Below, one piece after another: positions 49,169 through 57,035 of a stretch of DNA of 64,000 nucleotides. The number at the start of each line of letters is the position of its first letter. Position 1 is the first letter of the stretch. Under the pieces are notes generated by a model, which saw nothing but the letters and a program-made list of their open reading frames with translations, was not told the origin of the DNA and ran no database searches. A program made the position numbers and the translations under genes. The DNA comes from Armatimonas sp043757465 (lineage in GTDB: Bacteria > Armatimonadota > Armatimonadia > Armatimonadales > Armatimonadaceae), in assembly GCF_043757465.1 (NCBI RefSeq), contig NZ_JAYVPL010000158.1, forward strand, positions 62,001 through 126,000. The letters run 5' to 3'.

Positions 49169-50272
49169 CTATCCCCGCATATTTAAAGCGACGAGCGTCC
49201 CCTCCTGGTTTCGGACATAGAGCACTCCGTTGGCAAGCACGGGGTGTGTCCAGCAAGTGCCATTGAGCACCGTGGCTCGCGCTTGCTCGGTGAGCTTATT
49301 AGGATCGGCGGCCAGCAGAATCAGCTCACCGCGTCCTCCCATCACCACGAGCTGGTTGCCCGCAAGGATCAGCCCGCCTTTGTCAATGCCTCTAAGGCTC
49401 CAGCGCTCACTGCCCGTGGCCCACTCCAGGCAGCGCAGGGTGTTGTCATCGTTGCCGTAGAGAAAACCTTTGTGCAAGATACAGGTATTGAAGTGGTTCT
49501 TCATGGCACGTGTCTGCCAGACCACCGACGGCTGTCCTCCACCAAGCTTCAGCAGTGCACCACCTTTGCCGTAGTTCGAGGCGATAAAGACGTTGTTGCC
49601 GGAGAAAATCGGATCGGCGGCATTCACATCGTAGCTGGTGTCCCAGGGGAACTGCCAGAGCGGCTTGCCCGTGGCAGCATTGACGGCCACAAGCCCCTTG
49701 GCGGCGAAGATTGCGATCCCGTCTTGACCACCCGCGCTAAAGGGAACCGGAGCCGCGTAGCCAGGAGCGTCGCTCCCACTCTGCCAGAGGATACGTCCAC
49801 TGGTCTTATCCAGTGCCGTGCCATTACGCCCGACATTGTAGATCGCCCGGTCTCCCGCAATCAGAGCAGAGCCACAGATGCCCCACTGCGGCTGTGCGCA
49901 GTTGAGCTTCTGCTGCCAGACCACTTTACCCGTGTCGGCGCTCAGACAGAGCGCCAGTCCCTCGCGACTTAGTGTGTAGACATTCCCGTTGTGCACCGTC
50001 GGGGTAGCGCGGGTGCCCGGATAGTCTCCGGCCCCACAGGCATACTTATACTGCCAGACCACTTTACCCGTGACGGCATCTAGACAGTGTACCCAGTCGG
50101 TATTGTTGACATTACCGGTGGTGTAGAGCTTGCCACTCTTAACGGCAACCGACGAAAACCCCTGCCCAATAGTCGCCTGCCAGAGCTGGCGCGGCTTTCC
50201 GCCGCGCCAGCCGATAGTCTCACTAGTAACTCCGTTGCGCAGTGCGCCACGCCACTGGGGCCAGTCCGCCAT
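49169..50272 (-). CDS. PQQ-type beta-propeller protein without visible signal peptide
   Basis: A 367-residue propeller (L-D-A-V-T-G-K-V-V-W-Q-Y, L-S-A-D-T-G-K-V-V-W-Q-Q, L-E-W-A-T-G-S-E-R-W). It starts directly with M-A-D-W-P-Q-W-R-G, the segment that in neighbours follows the signal peptide, so the export signal is missing. The gene starts 2 bases after the stop of the previous propeller. Either the start was lost by deletion or the protein works inside the cell. Two cysteines near residue 138 resemble those of its neighbours. Confidence 0.75.
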   Translation of the reverse strand: MADWPQWRGALRNGVTSETIGWRGGKPRQLWQATIGQGFSSVAVKSGKLYTTGNVNNTDWVHCLDAVTGKVVWQYKYACGAGDYPGTRATPTVHNGNVYTLSREGLALCLSADTGKVVWQQKLNCAQPQWGICGSALIAGDRAIYNVGRNGTALDKTSGRILWQSGSDAPGYAAPVPFSAGGQDGIAIFAAKGLVAVNAATGKPLWQFPWDTSYDVNAADPIFSGNNVFIASNYGKGGALLKLGGGQPSVVWQTRAMKNHFNTCILHKGFLYGNDDNTLRCLEWATGSERWSLRGIDKGGLILAGNQLVVMGGRGELILLAADPNKLTEQARATVLNGTCWTHPVLANGVLYVRNQEGTLVALNMRG

Positions 50273-50274
50273 TT

Positions 50275-51492
50275 CTATTTCACCTCATAGGACAAAAGTG
50301 TGTCCATATCGTGGACATAGAGTTTCCCATTGGCTACCACCGGGTAGGCCCAGGCGGGCTCACGGGTGCGCTCCGGCTGCTCAAACTGACCACGCTGGAC
50401 GTACTCTTTCGGATTGGCTTCCACAAGTGTTACCGGGCCGCGCTCGTTACGCACATAGAGCATCCCATCGGCGTAGGTAATGGAGCCCTTGCCGGGGCTG
50501 CGGCTCTCCCAGACAATCTTGCCGGTCTTAAACTCGACACACATCAGGCTATTGTTGCCCGTGCCATAGAGGTAGTCTCCAACCAGCACCATGCCCCCAT
50601 GGTGGTTCTGCATCTCGCGCAAGAAGTACACTTCTTCCGCCTTACCCGTTGCCAGGTTTGCCAGCCCACCACCCGTTTGGTAGGCCGTGGCGGCAAAGAG
50701 CATTCCATTCTGGTAGATGGGCATGGAGCAGCTAATCTGTTGCTTGTTCGCAGGGGATGTGTAGCTCCAGAGTGGCTTGCCATTGCTGGCATCCAGACCA
50801 AAAACGCCGCTTCCCAAAAACTGAATGTACTGCTTCTGGCCATTGACGGTCGCGGCGAGTGCGGAGCAGTAGGCCACGCGGTTTTGTAGCTCGGACTTCC
50901 ACATCGTTGCGCCCGTGGTTTTATTGAGCGCGATCACGGCATTTGCTCCGCCCGGCGTCACAATGAGTTTCTCGCCATCAATCAGCGGAGACTCGCTGTA
51001 GCCCCACGTGGGCACCTGACCGCCAAAGTCGCTCACGAGGCTTTTGCGCCAGACAATTGTCCCATCCGTCACTTTCATGCAGAGCACCTCGCCGCCCACC
51101 CCCACGGTGTAGAGGAAGTTGCCCTCAACAGTTGGAGTGGCGCGGGAGCCATAGCCACCCTGCCGCCCCTGGAGGCTCGTCGAACCTGCAATCTTGGCGC
51201 TCCAGAGTGCCTTGCCCGTTTTCTCGTCCAGCGCCCAGACTTTTTCGTCCTCGCCGACGAGCCCCATCCCGAAGATCTTGCCCTTCGCCACAGAAACGGT
51301 GGTATGGCCCAAGCCCAAGCCCGTGGCTTTCCAGGCGAGCTTGGGGCCACCTTCCGCCCAGCTCTTCAGAAGACCTGTCTCTTTGGAAAGCCCCGTTCGC
51401 TCGGGACCTCGGAACTGCGGCCAGTCTGCCGCAACGGCGACGGAGACTGCGCCCAATGCGATGACACTAGAAACGATACGTGCTGCTTTCAT
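50275..51492 (-). CDS. Secreted PQQ-type beta-propeller protein
   Basis: A 405-residue protein with a signal peptide (residues 1-21, cleavage A-V-A-A, then D-W-P-Q-F-R-G-P). Blades include L-D-E-K-T-G-K-A-L-W, L-N-K-T-T-G-A-T-M-W and V-E-F-K-T-G-K-I-V-W. GGGAG lies 8 bases before the ATG. It is the first propeller of a run of four, followed by the DUF3311 and symporter genes on the same strand. Confidence 0.85.
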   Translation of the reverse strand: MKAARIVSSVIALGAVSVAVAADWPQFRGPERTGLSKETGLLKSWAEGGPKLAWKATGLGLGHTTVSVAKGKIFGMGLVGEDEKVWALDEKTGKALWSAKIAGSTSLQGRQGGYGSRATPTVEGNFLYTVGVGGEVLCMKVTDGTIVWRKSLVSDFGGQVPTWGYSESPLIDGEKLIVTPGGANAVIALNKTTGATMWKSELQNRVAYCSALAATVNGQKQYIQFLGSGVFGLDASNGKPLWSYTSPANKQQISCSMPIYQNGMLFAATAYQTGGGLANLATGKAEEVYFLREMQNHHGGMVLVGDYLYGTGNNSLMCVEFKTGKIVWESRSPGKGSITYADGMLYVRNERGPVTLVEANPKEYVQRGQFEQPERTREPAWAYPVVANGKLYVHDMDTLLSYEVK

Positions 51493-51559
51493 TCGATTTC
51501 TCCCGGGCAGCTAAAGCAGCCCGCTGTTGCGGCAAGGCCCATAAATGGGCCTGAAAGAG

Positions 51560-52279
51560 TTACTGGGGAAGTCCGTTACACTCGGTCTGTCCGGCGTAGA
51601 ACCCGCCGCTTGTACCGACCCGATACGTCTTGAGTGCCTTGCCCGGGCCCATCACGGTGAACTGCTGCGTGGTTATCGTGGTCAGAGTGGCTTGTAGGGC
51701 TTTGGCGTGGCCGTCCACGAAGCTGGCATCAAACATATTCTGGTGCCGCGCCTGGACAATCTGCTGCTGGCTCGTGTTGGTATTGCCATCGTAGTGCATC
51801 ACAGTCTCAGACGGACGATTGACAGAGGCAAGGCTCAGAGTCGAGACACCCGGGATAAAGCCATTGGCGTAGAGCGCGGGATTCACCACGTAGCTATTGA
51901 AGGGTGGCGTGTTGGCACAGGGAGCACCCGTGAGAAGCTGAACATTCATCGCCTCTTTCTCGCTGGGGCACTGCGTGATCTGGCTGTTCTTGACATAGGG
52001 GTTCACCGCCCAGTAGAAAGTCGCGACGCACGAGACATTGAGGTACGCCGACATCGGGAAAGTCTCATCATAGTCCTGGACATACATCAGGTTCGCCAGC
52101 GCATACTGCTTCAGGTTGGAGAGGCAGGAAGTCTGACGGGCCTTCTCACGCGCCTGAGCAAACACGGGGAAGAGAATCGCGGCGAGAATCGCGATAATGG
52201 CGATCACGACCAGAAGCTCGATGAGCGTAAAAGCAGCCTTTCCCCGTCGGACAGGGGCTAGGGTACAGGGAGATTGCAT
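51560..52279 (-). CDS. Prepilin-like secreted protein of the H-X9-DG type
   Basis: A 239-residue protein with a type IV prepilin leader: R-R-G-K-A-A-F-T-L-I-E-L-L-V-V-I-A-I-I-A-I-L near residues 11-32, cleaved before F. The C-terminal block R-H-Q-N-M-F-D-A-S-F-V-D-G-H gives the H-X9-DG signature of proteins abundant in Planctomycetota and Armatimonadota, thought to form pseudopilus-like or surface structures. A small hairpin, TTCTTA/TAAGAA, sits just before its AAAGG ribosome site (52296-52312 on the complement). It lies 67 bases before the propeller run and may share its transcript. Confidence 0.85.
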   Translation of the reverse strand: MQSPCTLAPVRRGKAAFTLIELLVVIAIIAILAAILFPVFAQAREKARQTSCLSNLKQYALANLMYVQDYDETFPMSAYLNVSCVATFYWAVNPYVKNSQITQCPSEKEAMNVQLLTGAPCANTPPFNSYVVNPALYANGFIPGVSTLSLASVNRPSETVMHYDGNTNTSQQQIVQARHQNMFDASFVDGHAKALQATLTTITTQQFTVMGPGKALKTYRVGTSGGFYAGQTECNGLPQ

Positions 52280-52387
52280 GAATAGAGTAACCTTTCTTAT
52301 CAGTTAAGAAGATTCGCCAGCGGGCATAAAAATACCTACTAGCCAGACGAGTAGTTTTCACAAATGGTTCACTGCTCTAGAGTGGCG

Positions 52388-52906
52388 TTAGAGCAAAGCG
52401 CGACGGGTGTAGGCAAGCGCCCGAGGGAACCAGGGGGTGAAGCGCTCTGGAGAGGCCAGAAGTTCCGCCTCCACTTGCTCCATCGCTTGCCAGCGCCAGT
52501 CCATTACCTCAGCGGGGTTTGGAGTAGGCTCGCCCGTGAAGTGCCCGATAAAGACATGATCCAGCTCGTGCTCGGTGAGGCCGGTTGCGGGATCTTCCGC
52601 ACGGTAGAGAAACTGCCCGAGCTCCGTGAGTGCCACAGTGAAACCCAGTTCCTCGGTGAGCCGCCGCTGCGCCGCCGTGAGCGTGGTTTCGCCCGGGCGG
52701 GGATGACTACAGCAGGTATTGGTCCAGAGGCCACCAAAGTGGTATTTTTCCAGCGCTCTTTGCTGGAGCAGCAGGCAATTTTTATCATTGAAGATAAAGA
52801 CAGAAAACGCCCGGTGGAGCTGCCCACCGTAGAGATGCGCGGCCAGTTTCTCGCAGCTACCAATCGCGTTATCGTTCGCATCCACTAGAATTACATTTTC
52901 TTGCAC
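52388..52906 (-). CDS. idi: Isopentenyl-diphosphate delta-isomerase, type 1
   Basis: A 172-residue Nudix-fold isomerase that interconverts isopentenyl and dimethylallyl diphosphate. The active-site Cys is in T-N-T-C-C-S-H-P; the H-R-A-F-S-V-F-I-F and R-R-L-T-E-E-L-G-F blocks and the E-H-E-L-D-H-V-F-I segment with acidic metal ligands are all present. The start is GTG at 52906, since TATCAT (complement of 52914-52919) ends 7 bases upstream. It is a single gene, divergent from the SARP regulator. Its presence implies isoprenoid use, such as quinones or carotenoids. Confidence 0.93.
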   Translation of the reverse strand: MQENVILVDANDNAIGSCEKLAAHLYGGQLHRAFSVFIFNDKNCLLLQQRALEKYHFGGLWTNTCCSHPRPGETTLTAAQRRLTEELGFTVALTELGQFLYRAEDPATGLTEHELDHVFIGHFTGEPTPNPAEVMDWRWQAMEQVEAELLASPERFTPWFPRALAYTRRALL

Positions 52907-52996
52907 GGCAACTATGATAATGGGGCAAGGCCAGGATAAGTTCCTATTTTTTCGCCATGCAGGAGTGAGCGCACCCTCTCTTGAATAATTGATAGC

Positions 52997-55900
52997 ATGC
53001 TGGTTCCACTGTCTAAGCTACGTGTAGATTTGTTGGGAAAACTGCGCCTGAGTGCAGGCACCCGAGCCACAACGCACTTTGAGACACGCCGAACCGCGCT
53101 ACTTCTGGCACGACTTGCTCTCCCTCCGCTACGAGACTGGCCTCGTGAGGAGCTCATCGAGCTTCTCTGGCCCGATGAAGATCCCAGCGTGACCCGGACA
53201 CGTTTTCGACAGACACTCGCCAGCCTGCGGCGTGCACTGGAGGAGACGGGAACTCAGGAAGAGGACGTACTGCGCTCCAGCCGTGCCAGCGTGGGATTTG
53301 CTGTTGAGCAGGTCAGTAGCGATGTGGTGGAGCTGGAGTCTTGCCTAAGACGGGCAAACCTCAATCCCGAACTGCGACGTGAAGCGCTAGATAAAGCACT
53401 GGAGCTCTACGAGCACCACCTGCTCCCCGGTTTCTACGAAACCTGGGTTCTGAGTGAGCGCGAGCGCCTAGAGGATGGGCTTCGTATGGCTCTGATCCAG
53501 CTCTCGCAATCTTTAGGGGAAACAGAGCCTGAGGCCGCCATTGTTTACGCACGTGGTGCAGTAGCCCTGAACCCCTTGAGTGAAGTGGCTCAGGAGCAGC
53601 TCATTCGTCTGCTGGTGCAGGCGGGGCGCCCTGCGGATGCGGCACGCCATGAGAAAGAAGTAGAGCGCCTTTTCTGGAAAGAACTACGCACATCGTCTCC
53701 CGATTCGCTCAAAGTGGCTCTGCGTCCCACTCCCGCACGCACACCATCCGCTGACCCCGTGCCCCCCGCGACTCCAGAGGCACCACCTGCCGCACTCGCA
53801 CCGCTCCTCAGGACACTGCCCCACCCTCTGGATTCCTTCGTGGGGCGCGCAAGGGAACAAGCACACCTGTGGAATCTTTTGGTGGAGGAAGGAAGCGCCC
53901 GCCTCGTGACTCTGACCGGCCCGCCCGGAGTGGGAAAGACTCGGCTTGCTCTGGAACTGGGACAGCGATTTGAGAGGGAGAGGGTCGCATGTAGTGTCGT
54001 CTTTGTGGCTCTGGAGCAGATAGCCACAGGTGAGCAGGCTCTTGCCGCGATTCATGAGGCAGCCGGGGGGCAGAGGGAAAAAGGCGCACTCCTGCCTGCG
54101 CTGACCCAGCTTCTCCGGATGCACCGGCAACCTCTTCTGGTGCTGGACAATGCAGAGGGAGTGCTTGGGTTGGGAGAGTCGCTTCAGTCCCTGCTCCAGG
54201 GAGTCCCAGAGCTTCGCAGCCTGGTGACCTCACAGCGACCTCTTCAGGTATCCGGCGAGCAAGAGCTGGTGCTGGAGCCGCTGGAACTTGGTGTGGAAGA
54301 TGCCGCACTGGCGCTCCTGCTGGACCGTGCGCGACGAGCACGGCCTGATCTCGTTCTGACTCCCCAGAACCAGTCCGAGTTTCTTGAGCTTTGCCGTGAG
54401 TTGGATGGGCTGCCACTAGCTCTTGAGCTGGCAGCCGCTTGGCTGGGTATGCTCTCCCCGGAGCAAGTACGAAGCCGCCTGAAGCGGGATCAGCGCCTGC
54501 TTGCAAGACGCGCCCATGAGGCGGGTGCACGCCACAGTAGCCTAAATGCCGCACTGGAGGAGAGTCTTGCGCGTCTTACTCCCGATCAGCAAGCGATCCT
54601 CATGCGGCTCGCGGTCTTCCGGAGCGGCTGGACTCTGGAGGCCGCCGAGCATGTCTGTGAGGAACTCAGCCCTCTGGTACTCCTCGACCTTGAAGCGCTT
54701 CGGATGGCTTCCCTCATCAGTGCCTTTACCCAGCCCGATGGGGAGCGGCGCTTCAAGATGCTAGAGACGGTGCGCCACTATGCCCAGCAGCGTCAGCACC
54801 CTGAGGGACTTCAAGCGGCACAAAAAAGCCACCTGAGCTACTTCTGCACCTACGCGGAGCAGCTTGCAACTCTCTTTGAGTCCCCCGAGCAGTATCGCTA
54901 CTTTGAGGGAGTCGCGCAGGAGCAAGAGAACCTTCTGACTGCTCTGGAGTACGCCCGCCAGAGTGAGCCCATCCTAGGAGCACGTCTTGGGTTTGCTTAC
55001 TGGCGCTACTGGGATCGCCGCGGGCAACACGAAGTAGGAATCCGCCTGATGGAGAACTTTCTGGCCGCTCTGCCTCCACAAGAAGCTCTTCTCAAGGCGC
55101 GTACCAGCGAGGCACTCGGGAGAATGCTGACGGTTCGGTTTCGCTTCAACGATGCCCTGAACTACCACCGTCAGAGCCAGCAGTGCTATCAGCAGGCGGG
55201 AGACCTCGCCAGTGCCGCACTCGCCCAGTGCCAGGCGGCGGCGGCGGCTCGGCATAGTATCACTAATATAAATATGAACGCCATCATGCAAGAGTGTCTG
55301 GAAGGGTATGCTTTTCTGGAGAGTCAGGGCAGTCTCCCCCAAAAGGCCGCTGCGGCAATCCATTGTGGTGCTCTCTACACAACTCTGCGTGATCTTCCTA
55401 AAGCGCGGGGGGTTCTGGAGCGCAGCCTAGCACTCAATCGCATCATCGGCAATCAGCGCAATATTGGCTCTGCACTTTTTATCCTAGGGTACGCGGAGCG
55501 CAACTGTGGCAATTTAAGAGACTCGGTGCCTCTGGTAGAAGAGGCTTTAGGACTAACACGACGGATCGGGGACGACCATTTTTCGGTGGTGATTCTCTGG
55601 AATCTCTATGAAATCCTGTTGGAGTTGGAGGACTATCCGGCGGCAGAACGCTATATCCAAGAAGGTCTCCAGACCACACAGCAGTTTGGTATGGGGGCCA
55701 GCCAGACTCTCTTTCAAATGGGGCAGGGGCGTCTGCACTTCCTCCGTAGTGAGCTTGCTCAAGGCCGTCACTGGTTCCGGCAAGGGCTCAAACAAGCCGA
55801 AGCGATGGGAGCCACCATTCAGCTCCTGCACTCTGCACTCTGGCTGGTTCGCCTTGCGCTACGAGAAGCCAGCAAAACTCCCACTCTATTGCGCCAGCGA

Positions 55901-56125
55901 GAGGCGGCACACCTCTACGGGGTTTTCCTGCGCCTAGAGGAGCTGCTCCAGCCCCAGCAGCGCTACGACTATGAAGAGCCGCTCGACGAGAGCCTGAGCC
56001 AGCTGGAAGAGGCGCTGGGCACGGAAGTCTTTCAGGCCGAGCGAGATCGGGCGCTGAGATACGAGCTGGCGGAGGCCGTCTTGATTCCCCAGCTTTATCC
56101 GGAACCGGAAGAGGCACAACAATGA
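52997..56125 (+). CDS. SARP/BTAD STAND-type transcriptional regulator
   Basis: A 1042-residue regulator. Residues 1-95 form a SARP-type winged-helix DNA-binding domain; 100-240 a bacterial transcriptional activation domain (E-L-Y-E-H-H-L-L-P-G-F-Y-E-T-W-V). A Pro-rich linker leads to an NB-ARC-like ATPase (Walker A G-P-P-G-V-G-K-T near residue 308, Walker B L-L-V-L-D-N near 381), then about 400 residues of TPR helices that would sense a ligand. ATP-driven opening probably exposes the DNA-binding domain. AATAAT (52984-52989) is 7 bases before the ATG. The gene overlaps the globin gene by 4 bp. Confidence 0.88.
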   Translation: MLVPLSKLRVDLLGKLRLSAGTRATTHFETRRTALLLARLALPPLRDWPREELIELLWPDEDPSVTRTRFRQTLASLRRALEETGTQEEDVLRSSRASVGFAVEQVSSDVVELESCLRRANLNPELRREALDKALELYEHHLLPGFYETWVLSERERLEDGLRMALIQLSQSLGETEPEAAIVYARGAVALNPLSEVAQEQLIRLLVQAGRPADAARHEKEVERLFWKELRTSSPDSLKVALRPTPARTPSADPVPPATPEAPPAALAPLLRTLPHPLDSFVGRAREQAHLWNLLVEEGSARLVTLTGPPGVGKTRLALELGQRFERERVACSVVFVALEQIATGEQALAAIHEAAGGQREKGALLPALTQLLRMHRQPLLVLDNAEGVLGLGESLQSLLQGVPELRSLVTSQRPLQVSGEQELVLEPLELGVEDAALALLLDRARRARPDLVLTPQNQSEFLELCRELDGLPLALELAAAWLGMLSPEQVRSRLKRDQRLLARRAHEAGARHSSLNAALEESLARLTPDQQAILMRLAVFRSGWTLEAAEHVCEELSPLVLLDLEALRMASLISAFTQPDGERRFKMLETVRHYAQQRQHPEGLQAAQKSHLSYFCTYAEQLATLFESPEQYRYFEGVAQEQENLLTALEYARQSEPILGARLGFAYWRYWDRRGQHEVGIRLMENFLAALPPQEALLKARTSEALGRMLTVRFRFNDALNYHRQSQQCYQQAGDLASAALAQCQAAAAARHSITNINMNAIMQECLEGYAFLESQGSLPQKAAAAIHCGALYTTLRDLPKARGVLERSLALNRIIGNQRNIGSALFILGYAERNCGNLRDSVPLVEEALGLTRRIGDDHFSVVILWNLYEILLELEDYPAAERYIQEGLQTTQQFGMGASQTLFQMGQGRLHFLRSELAQGRHWFRQGLKQAEAMGATIQLLHSALWLVRLALREASKTPTLLRQREAAHLYGVFLRLEELLQPQQRYDYEEPLDESLSQLEEALGTEVFQAERDRALRYELAEAVLIPQLYPEPEEAQQ

Positions 56126-56547
56126 CCGAGCAACAAAAAGCAAGTCTACGCATACTTTTAGAGAGTGCCCTCACTAAGACCTCCGACGATAAGCAAACAC
56201 TAGCGGCGCTGTTCTACCAGCGGCTCTTCATCGTCGCCCCCGGCGTTCGTCCTCTTTTCAGTAATAAGCTGAGCCTTCAGGAGGCGAAGTTCACCCAGAT
56301 GCTGGAGTCGCTGCTCACCAGCTTGGATCGCTTGGATCACTTGGTTCCTGTTCTCTGGGAATCCGGGCGCAGCCATAAACACTACGGAGCTGAAGACGCC
56401 CACTACCCGGTCGTGGGCGAGGCACTGCTCTGGGCACTGGAGCAGAAGCTCGGCTCAGAATGCCTCACCGACGAAGTGCAGCTCGCTTGGCAGGAGCTCT
56501 ACAGCCTGATCTCGCTGATTATGCAAGAAGCCGCAAAAACCGCCTGA
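56122..56547 (+). CDS. Single-domain globin coupled to the SARP regulator
   Basis: A 141-residue globin of the flavohaemoglobin/NO-binding type without a reductase domain. Recognisable features are F-Y-Q-R-L-F near residue 32 and the proximal His in R-S-H-K-H-Y-G-A (H-x-x-Y-G), followed by Y-P-V-V-G-E-A-L-L-W-A-L. The ATG overlaps the regulator stop (ATGA), so the two are made together. Such globins bind O2 or NO; coupling with a STAND regulator suggests a gas-linked signal, but this is inference. Confidence 0.85.
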   Translation: MTEQQKASLRILLESALTKTSDDKQTLAALFYQRLFIVAPGVRPLFSNKLSLQEAKFTQMLESLLTSLDRLDHLVPVLWESGRSHKHYGAEDAHYPVVGEALLWALEQKLGSECLTDEVQLAWQELYSLISLIMQEAAKTA

Positions 56548-56556
56548 TCAAAATAT

Positions 56557-56581
56557 GCCCAGACGGTAAACGTCGGGCTTT
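56557..56581 (+). terminator. Probable terminator of the regulator-globin operon
   Basis: GCCC/GGGC and GACG/CGTC arms form an 8-bp stem with one bulged A and loop GTAAA, ending in CTTT (56557-56581). The T tract is short, so it is probably only moderately efficient. Confidence 0.55.
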
Positions 56582-56692
56582 GGAGCCTCCGGCTGCCTCC
56601 TCGTGCCTCGTCGGTAGAGATAGATGTTTGGTCATGCCTCAGACGTACCGACCAAGGTACGAGGGAGGCGGCTGAGGTACGAAGCCCCAAAG
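56578..56692. repeat. 115-bp imperfect palindromic element in the globin-atpD gap
   Basis: The 488-bp gap between 56547 and 57036 holds this element, a transposase relic and little else. Ends CTTTGG (56578) and CCAAAG (56692) pair; inside, GCTGCCTCCTCGTGCC pairs with GGTACGAGGGAGGCGGC and TCGGTA pairs with TACCGA. The 13-mer TCCTCGTGCCTCG (56598-56610) also occurs in the 141-bp element at 34380-34392. It may be a related non-coding mobile element or a structured RNA. Confidence 0.5.
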
Positions 56693-56807
56693 TGGGACGA
56701 TTTTCGGCCAAGTCCTTATAGTGATACTGCTGGCGAATTCATGACAGAAAGCCACCTCCCTCTCCCGACAATTGGAGTGATAAAACTTCAACAACGAGGA
56801 GAAAGAA

Positions 56808-56933
56808 ATGGCTCAGTTCGAGATTACAGTAGACGAGGCAGATTTGCCAAAATTGTTCAGCGGAGCCTCGATTTTACTAAAACGAGAAAGTTTTCTCCGG
56901 CTAAGAATCCCCATAATAAAGGTGAAAGGATAA
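56808..56933 (+). pseudogene. N-terminal relic of an IS256-type (mutator) transposase
   Basis: A frame of 41 codons with a strong GAGGAG site upstream starts M-A-Q-F-E-I-T-V-D-E-A-D-L-P-K-L-F-S-G. This resembles the N terminus of IS256-family transposases (M-A-Q-x-x-I-T-V-x(4)-L-x-x-L-F-x-G), which are about 400 residues long. The rest, including the D-D-E catalytic core, is absent. No inverted repeats of an intact insertion sequence are seen. Identification rests on about 19 residues. Confidence 0.4.
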
Positions 56934-57035
56934 CGGCTACGATAACCTAGGCGGAAATTCATTGTAAATAAATCCTAAAAATGCAAACTGACGAACTCTC
57001 CTCTGTTTAATAATGACAGAGGAGAGCTAACCCAC

